The translations under genes were made by a program, and so were the position numbers. From RPQJ01 sp963748985 (GTDB lineage Bacteria > Pseudomonadota > Gammaproteobacteria > Steroidobacterales > Steroidobacteraceae): DNA of 64,000 nt. Under the pieces are notes generated by a model that did not search any database, was not told the origin of the DNA, and worked only from the letters and a program-made list of their open reading frames with translations. This document shows, piece after piece, positions 62,557-64,000 of this stretch (its first letter is position 1; each line of letters starts with the position of its first letter). The DNA lies in the NCBI GenBank assembly GCA_963748985.1, contig CAVVKQ010000013.1:93792-157791 (forward strand). The letters are read 5' to 3'.

Positions 62557-63999
62557 ATGCTGCAAATCCAGAACTCGCTGACCGGGCACAAGGAAGTCTT
62601 CAGGCCGCTCGAGCCGGGCAAGGTCCGCATGTACGTGTGCGGCATCACGGTCTACGACTACTGCCACCTCGGCCACGCGCGAATGCTGATCGTGTTTGAC
62701 GTCGTGCGTCGTCACCTCGAGGCGTCGGGCTACGACGTCACGTTCATCCGCAACATCACGGACATCGACGACAAGATCATCCAGCGCGCGCGGGCAAACG
62801 GTGAGCCGATGCAGGCGCTGACCGAGCGTTTCATCAAGGCCTACCAGGAAGACTGCGCGGCGCTCGGCGTGCGCCTGGGCGATCGTGAGCCACGCGCGAC
62901 GGAGTTCGTGGTGCAGATCGTCGCGATGGTGCAGCGGCTGGTAGACAAGGGGTACGCATACGCGGCCAGCAACGGCGACGTGTACTACGCCGTCGCAAAG
63001 TTCGAGCCTTACGGCCGGCTCTCGGGCAAGCGCCTGGCCGACCTGCGAGCGGGCGCGCGCATCGAAGTGGATGAGGCCAAGCGCGATCCGCTCGATTTCG
63101 TGCTGTGGAAAGCAGCAAAACCCGGTGAGCCTGCCTGGGAATCGCCGTGGGGCCCGGGGCGGCCGGGCTGGCACATCGAGTGCTCCGCGATGTCCGTGGA
63201 CATCCTCGGCCCGCACTTCGACATCCACGGCGGCGGCATGGACCTCAAGTTCCCGCACCACGAGAACGAGATCGCGCAAACCTGCGCGGCGTGCGACTCG
63301 CCGTTCGTGAACGTCTGGATGCACAACGGCTTCGTGCGCGTCGACGACGAGAAGATGTCGAAATCGCTCGGGAACTTCTTCACGGTTCGCGAAGTGCTGG
63401 AGTGGGTGCGCGATCCGGAGGTCGTGCGCTATTTCATGGTGAACAGCCAGTACCGCGGGCCGATCAACTACACGCCCGACAGCCTGGCGCAGGCGGATGC
63501 AGCGCTCGAGCGGTTGTATACGTCTTTGCGTGGCGTCCCGGTCGTTGCGTTGAAGGCGCCGACGAAAGCCACCGAGCGGTTCGTGACCGCGATGGACGAC
63601 GACTTCAATACGCCGATCGCGGTGTCCGAGCTGCAGGCGCTCGCGCGCGAGGTCAACACGGCCAAGGCGGCCGGCGATCTCGACAAGGCAGCGGGGCTGG
63701 CTGCGGAAATGCGCGTGCTGGGTGCCAGACTCGGTTTGCTCGGGCTCGAGCCGGAAGTGTTCCTGCGCAAGCACGCGGCGAAGCAGGCGAGCGACGCGGG
63801 TACGGCTGGATCGGCTGAGACTGCGTCAGCCGCATCGTCCCTGACCGACGCCGACATCGAGCGCCTGATCGACGAGCGCGCTGCGGCTCGCAAGTCGAAG
63901 GACTTCAAGGAGTCAGACAGGATCCGTGACCTGCTGGTGTCGAATGGCGTACAGCTCGAAGACCAGCCCGGCGGCCGGACGCTCTGGCGCCGCGGTTAG
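62557..63999 (+). CDS. cysS: Cysteine--tRNA ligase
   Basis: CysS charges tRNA-Cys. The 480-residue class I enzyme begins LQIQNSLTGHKEVFRPLEPG and has the zinc ligand and HIGH region VCGITVYDYCHLGHARM, GWHIECSAM, GGGMDLKFPHHENEIAQ and KMSKSLGNFF. The C-terminal helical domain ends RDLLVSNGVQLEDQPGGRTLWRRG. ATG 62557 follows GAGGG at good spacing and fits the family. An in-frame GTG at 62530 lies inside the repeat and is rejected. The stop falls one base before the window end. Confidence 0.95.
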   Translation: MLQIQNSLTGHKEVFRPLEPGKVRMYVCGITVYDYCHLGHARMLIVFDVVRRHLEASGYDVTFIRNITDIDDKIIQRARANGEPMQALTERFIKAYQEDCAALGVRLGDREPRATEFVVQIVAMVQRLVDKGYAYAASNGDVYYAVAKFEPYGRLSGKRLADLRAGARIEVDEAKRDPLDFVLWKAAKPGEPAWESPWGPGRPGWHIECSAMSVDILGPHFDIHGGGMDLKFPHHENEIAQTCAACDSPFVNVWMHNGFVRVDDEKMSKSLGNFFTVREVLEWVRDPEVVRYFMVNSQYRGPINYTPDSLAQADAALERLYTSLRGVPVVALKAPTKATERFVTAMDDDFNTPIAVSELQALAREVNTAKAAGDLDKAAGLAAEMRVLGARLGLLGLEPEVFLRKHAAKQASDAGTAGSAETASAASSLTDADIERLIDERAAARKSKDFKESDRIRDLLVSNGVQLEDQPGGRTLWRRG

Positions 64000-64000
64000 C

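Overview
The window is a high G+C stretch (about two thirds G+C by eye) of a gammaproteobacterial chromosome. The gene content is housekeeping and syntenic with that group: parE-parC, accD-folC-dedD-cvpA-purF, prmB-aroC, fimV-truA, glyA-nrdR-ribD-ribE-ribBA-ribH-nusB-thiL-pgpA, xseB-ispA-dxs, efp with epmA, and lpxH with a cyclophilin. A DUF1820 gene, EttA and type IV pilus regulators (FimV, a FimX-like protein) point to the Xanthomonadales/Nevskiales/Steroidobacterales side of the class. That placement is inference. There is no prophage, CRISPR array, rRNA or intact transposase gene.

Layout. 1-330: tRNA-Ser(CGA), its terminator and a 50-bp duplicate of the tRNA 3' end. 294-5588 (minus): MFS transporter, dimethylglycine-dehydrogenase-like flavoprotein and a non-pyrrolysine MttB-family methyltransferase, a likely methylated-amine island. 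5612-7020: a lone, frameshifted TagH-like FHA gene. 7145-11507: DUF1820 and purL. 11624-16298 (minus): ettA-hutH and two unknown genes. 16435-18512: deacetylase-like gene and a cytochrome c/barrel fusion. 18642-27258: glyA, riboflavin, thiamine and phospholipid operon ending in a Ser/Thr kinase with a cyclic-nucleotide-binding-like tail. 27844-31914 (minus): folE2, dxs, ispA, xseB. 32174-34722: rubrerythrin, Fe-S oxidoreductase, DUF3501. 35067-39265: topoisomerase IV. 39381-41430: FimX-like protein. 41771-45745: efp on plus, then free-Met-sulfoxide reductase, epmA, psd and sco on minus. 45778-59525 (plus): prmB through miaE, including a receiver-kinase fusion. 59605-60965 (minus): lpxH and cyclophilin. 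61075-63999: gltX and cysS.

Two things stand out beyond the genes. First, intergenic repeats lie at gene ends: (i) inverted, telomere-like G-rich heptamer arrays (GGGGTTA/GGGGATA and variants) capped by a GTCGGA tag, several of which supply the stop codon of the neighbouring gene; (ii) two long hairpins with different stems but the same 14-base loop GGAAAGGCAGACAC; (iii) a 26-bp sequence around GGGGACGCTCACC found twice. Second, six genes that should be intact (tagH, purL, the fimX-like gene, the Met-sulfoxide reductase gene, fimV, truA) each carry one single-base-type frameshift. Because purL and truA are otherwise perfectly conserved, sequencing or assembly indels are the simplest explanation.
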